A stretch of 64,000 nucleotides of DNA from Cytophagales bacterium WSM2-2 (lineage in GTDB: Bacteria; Bacteroidota; Bacteroidia; Cytophagales; Cyclobacteriaceae): the NCBI GenBank assembly GCA_015472025.1, contig BNHL01000001.1, forward strand, positions 3,150,001-3,214,000, given 5' to 3'. Both the position numbers and the translations under genes were made by a program. Under the pieces are notes generated by a model. That model worked only from the letters and a program-made list of their open reading frames with translations, was not told where the DNA came from and searched no databases. Positions 61,601 through 64,000 of this stretch are shown one piece after another. Positions within the stretch are counted from its first letter, which is position 1. The number at the start of each line of letters is the position of its first letter.

Positions 61601-64000
61601 AAACATTCAATGGCGGTCTCACCATTTCAGGTGGAACATTTGCAGGATCAACTGGTCCGATTACAACTACGGATGTTACCTTGAGTAGCGGCACATTAAC
61701 CGCACCATCAGGAACATTTAGTGTCTCGGGAAATTGGTCACAAAGCGGAGGAACGTTTGCCCCCGGAACAAATACAGTAACATTTACAAAACCATCGGGT
61801 ACCCAAACCTTTAATTCAGGTGGTTCATCATTCGGAAACATAGCTCATTCAGGTAGCGGTACATTGCAACTGACCACTTCTTCGTTGACTACTGGAGGAT
61901 CTTTTACTAATTCTTCCGGAATATTTGATGCGAATGGACAGGCACATACAGTCACTGGTCTGGCTACAATTAGCAGTGGAACTTACCTTGCTTCAACGGC
62001 ATCTCAAACCTTCAATGGAGGTGTGGCGATTTCGGGTGGAGGAATTTTTACGGGATCGACTGGAGACATAAACATTAATGGTAATCTTTCTATTGGCAAT
62101 GCTTCATCATTGTCAATCGCTGGCTCTAATTTTTCAATCACCGGATTGTCATTAATTGGAGGTGGCTCTACAGGAACACTTTCAATTACATCTTCAACTG
62201 GCACCAAAACTTTTGGAGGCCTAGTGTCGCTTTCTGCGGGTGCAACCTGGGACAACAACGGCAATTCTGATGTTACTTTTCAAGGCGGTATTTCAAGAAG
62301 TACAGGTACTTTCAATGCAGGAGCGGGGGTACACACCTTTGATACAAACTCTCAATCCTTAACGGGTTCTTTTTCTATTCCTAAAGTTACCGTGACTGGG
62401 GTTTCATTGACTAACAATACTGGTCTTACAGTTGCTAGTGCATTGAGCGGAACGGGTAGTTTTATTCAGAGTAATAACGCCACCCTTGTCATTTCCGGGA
62501 CATCGGGGATAGCTTCGATGAGCGCGAGTAGCAATGGCAACGCGGTAACCTTTAACGGGACATTGCCGCAGACAATTAATTCAAGTACTTATAATAATTT
62601 AACCATTTCACAATCAGGTGGCAATGCTTCTTTGGGAGGCAGCACAACGGTTAATGGCTCACTCACTATTTCTTTAGGTAATGTTGACCTTGGGGCTAAT
62701 GACCTGACCATTGGTTCTGGTGGAAGTATTACAGGTTCAAGAATTATTATCTCTGGAGCTGGTACTTTGAAGAAAATTTTTACTGCAACAGGAGTTCCAT
62801 TTACTTTCCCGATTGGAGATGTAACGTTGTACACACCGGTTATTGTTAATGTTACGGGCGGATCATTTAGCTCATCTTATACAGTTGGTGCTTCAGTCAC
62901 CGATTTGAAGCACCCTTCGAATGCAAGTACTACCGATTTTCTGTCACGGTATTGGACAATCACACAATCAGGAGTCACGGGAGCTGTCGCAACAATCACG
63001 GGTACATATGATGTTGCTGGTGATGTGACCGGCAGCGAAGCGAATATTGTAGCGGCCGGATTGAATGGCACATTTAATCAAACTTCAAATCCATGGGTAA
63101 AATTGGCCGTTGGAGCTTTGCCTGCGGGTGGCCCTCTGACAGCGACAGGAGCTGTTCTTACTAACGGGCAGCCTTCTTATTTTACAGGAGTGCAGAACGC
63201 TACACTTATCGCATCGGCAGGTACAGATAAAAATGTTTGTACTTCCGGAACAGCGACTTTAGGTGGTACTCCTACTGCTTCGGGAGGTACAGGTGGATAT
63301 GTTTATTCATGGACACCTTCAACAGGTCTAAGCGCGACAAACATAGCTAACCCCGTCTTTACTGCGCCTGGTGTTGCCAGCGGTCCAACATCTTACATGG
63401 TTACAGTTACTGACGCCAATGGCTTTTCAGCGACTAGCTCAGTAAACGTCACAGTAATTGCATACCCAGTGATCAGCCAGTTGCCGTTATCGCAGACGAA
63501 GTGTTTTGGTAGCGGAGCGAGCTTCAGTGTTACAGCGAGCGGCACGAGTCTGAGTTACCAGTGGTTCCGTGGAGCTACCCCGATCGGTGCAGGCACGGAC
63601 GGAGGAGTGTATACGGGTTTTGCCACTTCGGTATTGAACATCAGCAGTGTTAACGGATTGAACGGGAACCAGTACAGCGTGGTGGTTACGGAGACGACCG
63701 CTCCGGGTTGTGCGCTGAGTGCCACGGGAGCGGTTACGCTGACGGTGGAGTCATTGCCGACGGGTAGCCTGAGTGTGGGCGGTGGATCCGGGGTGAGTGT
63801 TTGTTCGGGTAGCAGTGCGAGCCTGACGTTCACGCTGACGGGCACAGGTCCCTATGATGTAGACTATACGGACGGGACGAGTACGTTCACGTTGAATAAT
63901 ATAGCAAGCGGTTCGGGTGTAAGTGTTAGTCCATCGGTTACGAAGACGTATACGATCACCCGTGTGAAAGACAATGGTACGAGTGGAGGTTGCCTTGGTA
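58657..64000 (+). CDS. Giant repetitive surface protein (adhesin-like), 3' end outside window
   Basis: Open for at least 1781 codons with no stop, cut by the window end. The ATG at 58657 gives a long leader whose hydrophobic signal core (LNAFFAFLSLFFAFGYTSAQ, about residues 47-66) lies unusually far in; a TTG at 58747 would give a normal 35-residue signal. Then come Ser/Thr/Gly/Asn-rich beta-solenoid-like repeats, including four tandem units of about 134-136 residues. From about residue 1520 there are PKD-like and Ig-like domains (ASAGTDKNVCTSGTATLGGT; YQWFRGATPIGAG). This resembles large type IX-secreted adhesins; the sorting signal would be beyond the window. Confidence 0.85.
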   Translation, partial: MIVQKTHFGGGNLPLRSTSESILLILKIADLKVFYSSHQAKGSYRLNAFFAFLSLFFAFGYTSAQTTITSGNTVNASTITAGNTITIQNGGTLNMDVARSFTSITTNTTGAGVCAVTGANTLTLSGALTITASTSIAFSTNLTGTSFNFGATSSTTSTLTVNLGKTLTFSGAGTINSAVANNVDAVITGAGAISVASIALGTNITPTSNQTTTLTSSISSLTVTGSITVRTDSNSPTALNNATFNHQSGAVAITTSLVTSFTGTNPTSTIATYDMSSGVGSGTLTFNGATPFTTAGGGTNNIIFNGSSSTVSYNRAGVQTVFNVNYTNLTLSNSGVKTLQVGTTTIGGALTLSGTASATAVIGLSIGSVTIGGGTTFSGATFSHSVSGDWTNNGGTFTSATSTVTFNGTGPQAITGTSPTQTFNNIIVSKTAGQTLSVGGSTTTLNVANLTQTTGNFTAPTTLAATGNLSISSDTYTAGTNTNIGGNFALTGGAFAPGAGTVTFNKAAGTQTLNSGGASFNNISHTGAGTLQLSTNSLATGGTFTTSAGSFDANGLSSTVTGLTTVSGGTYLSSTATQTFNGGLTISGGTFTGSTGAVTSTNVTLTSGTMTAPSGTFSVSGNWSRSAATFTPGANTVTFTGSGTQTLNSGGSSFNNISHTGSGTLQLITNSLTTGGTFTNSAGTFDANSLSNTVTGLATISGGIYSASTALQTFNGGLTISGGTFTGSTGDVATVNLTLSSGTLTAPSGVFNVSGNWSKTAGTFTPGGNTVTFTSSATQTLNSGGSSFNNISHSGTGTLQLLTNSLTTGGTFTNSNGTFDANGLSNTVTGLTTVSVGTYLASTALQTFNGGLTISGGTFTGSTGGVTTTGLTLSSGTLTAPSGVFNVSGNWSQTGGTFTPGANTVTFTGGSAQTLNSGGSSFGNISHTGAGTLQLLTNSLAINGTFTNASSAGDFNTNGLSTTVTGLTTLSGGNYLASTALQTFNGGLTISGGTFAGSTGPITTTDVTLSSGTLTAPSGTFSVSGNWSQSGGTFAPGTNTVTFTKPSGTQTFNSGGSSFGNIAHSGSGTLQLTTSSLTTGGSFTNSSGIFDANGQAHTVTGLATISSGTYLASTASQTFNGGVAISGGGIFTGSTGDININGNLSIGNASSLSIAGSNFSITGLSLIGGGSTGTLSITSSTGTKTFGGLVSLSAGATWDNNGNSDVTFQGGISRSTGTFNAGAGVHTFDTNSQSLTGSFSIPKVTVTGVSLTNNTGLTVASALSGTGSFIQSNNATLVISGTSGIASMSASSNGNAVTFNGTLPQTINSSTYNNLTISQSGGNASLGGSTTVNGSLTISLGNVDLGANDLTIGSGGSITGSRIIISGAGTLKKIFTATGVPFTFPIGDVTLYTPVIVNVTGGSFSSSYTVGASVTDLKHPSNASTTDFLSRYWTITQSGVTGAVATITGTYDVAGDVTGSEANIVAAGLNGTFNQTSNPWVKLAVGALPAGGPLTATGAVLTNGQPSYFTGVQNATLIASAGTDKNVCTSGTATLGGTPTASGGTGGYVYSWTPSTGLSATNIANPVFTAPGVASGPTSYMVTVTDANGFSATSSVNVTVIAYPVISQLPLSQTKCFGSGASFSVTASGTSLSYQWFRGATPIGAGTDGGVYTGFATSVLNISSVNGLNGNQYSVVVTETTAPGCALSATGAVTLTVESLPTGSLSVGGGSGVSVCSGSSASLTFTLTGTGPYDVDYTDGTSTFTLNNIASGSGVSVSPSVTKTYTITRVKDNGTSGGCLG
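60391..62007 (+). repeat. Four tandem 402-408 bp coding repeats
   Basis: Units start at 60391, 60793, 61195 and 61603, with the next partial one at 62008. Each encodes about 134-136 residues with FNGGLTISGGTF, TAPSG, VSGNWS, TPGANTVTFT, LNSGGSSF, GTLQLLTNSL and VTGLTT landmarks. A diverged half unit precedes them (about 60000-60390). Bases have drifted more than residues. Confidence 0.88.

Noticed and set aside
60391-62007. Tandem DNA repeats considered as a CRISPR or satellite array
   Set aside because: Units are about 402-408 bp, in frame, protein-conserved and without unique spacers; they are coding repeats.
58848-63845. Many minus-strand open frames rich in Pro and Val (about 60-144 codons each)
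   Set aside because: They are the antisense of the Thr/Gly/Ser-rich repeats in the plus-strand giant gene; low-complexity composition reads open on the opposite strand.
1-64000. tRNA, rRNA, insertion sequences, prophage or CRISPR
   Set aside because: Gaps are short and held no cloverleaf-like, transposase or repeat-spacer structure that I could support by eye.

Overview
The window reads as a contiguous piece of a Bacteroidota chromosome, most likely order Cytophagales. This is inferred from gene content and signals: LytS/LytTR two-component genes, a TonB-dependent receptor-like outer-membrane protein, an exbB-exbD-exbD-tonB-pstS cluster, DUF1684 and DUF2911 proteins, a large Ser/Thr/Gly-rich surface protein, and repeated TAnnTTTG (-7) promoter boxes in front of genes. 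Coding density is very high. I see no rRNA, tRNA, CRISPR array, insertion sequence or prophage.

Layout: (1) 1-4.4 kb: end of a LysE exporter, then queA and a reduced phenylacetyl-CoA epoxygenase set (paaA, a doubled paaB, paaC) on the minus strand. (2) 4.5-15 kb: envelope and degradation genes: a serpin lipoprotein, a PA14-containing GH3 glycosidase, a BlaI/M56 regulatory pair with visible operators, a 16-residue-repeat protein, a large FtsX/MacB permease and a predicted outer-membrane protein. (3) 15.2-20.7 kb, plus strand: a MocR regulator, sodA, a GAPDH-like enzyme whose catalytic His is replaced by Gln, DUF1684, a 48-residue conserved-looking mini-protein, a SnoaL-like protein, a methyltransferase and a histone-H1-like/SWIB protein. 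(4) 20.8-33.6 kb, minus strand: uvrB, aroE, a TPR-comA pair, and a capsule/exopolysaccharide operon (glycosyltransferase, Wza, Wzc, PHP phosphatase, SDR). (5) 33.8-40 kb: hflX, a receptor-like outer-membrane barrel with an extra C-terminal domain, and a LytS/LytTR pair. (6) 40-47 kb, minus strand: two sets of Ton/Tol energising genes with TonB, a PstS-like lipoprotein and a TPR protein. (7) 47-53 kb: DedA, small secreted proteins, dCMP deaminase, and a 1054-residue transporter-like/HEAT/cyclic-nucleotide-binding fusion.

(8) 53-64 kb is the most unusual part. A transmembrane STAND NTPase with a predicted periplasmic coiled coil and WD40 propeller overlaps by four bases a TPR/outer-membrane barrel gene. 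That gene overlaps by four bases a lipoprotein with propeller-like repeats. They are followed by a giant repetitive surface protein, open for at least 1781 codons and running off the window. The arrangement suggests one envelope-spanning system serving or sensing a surface adhesin; this is inference.

All calls rest on reading motifs and gene context by eye. No database search was run.
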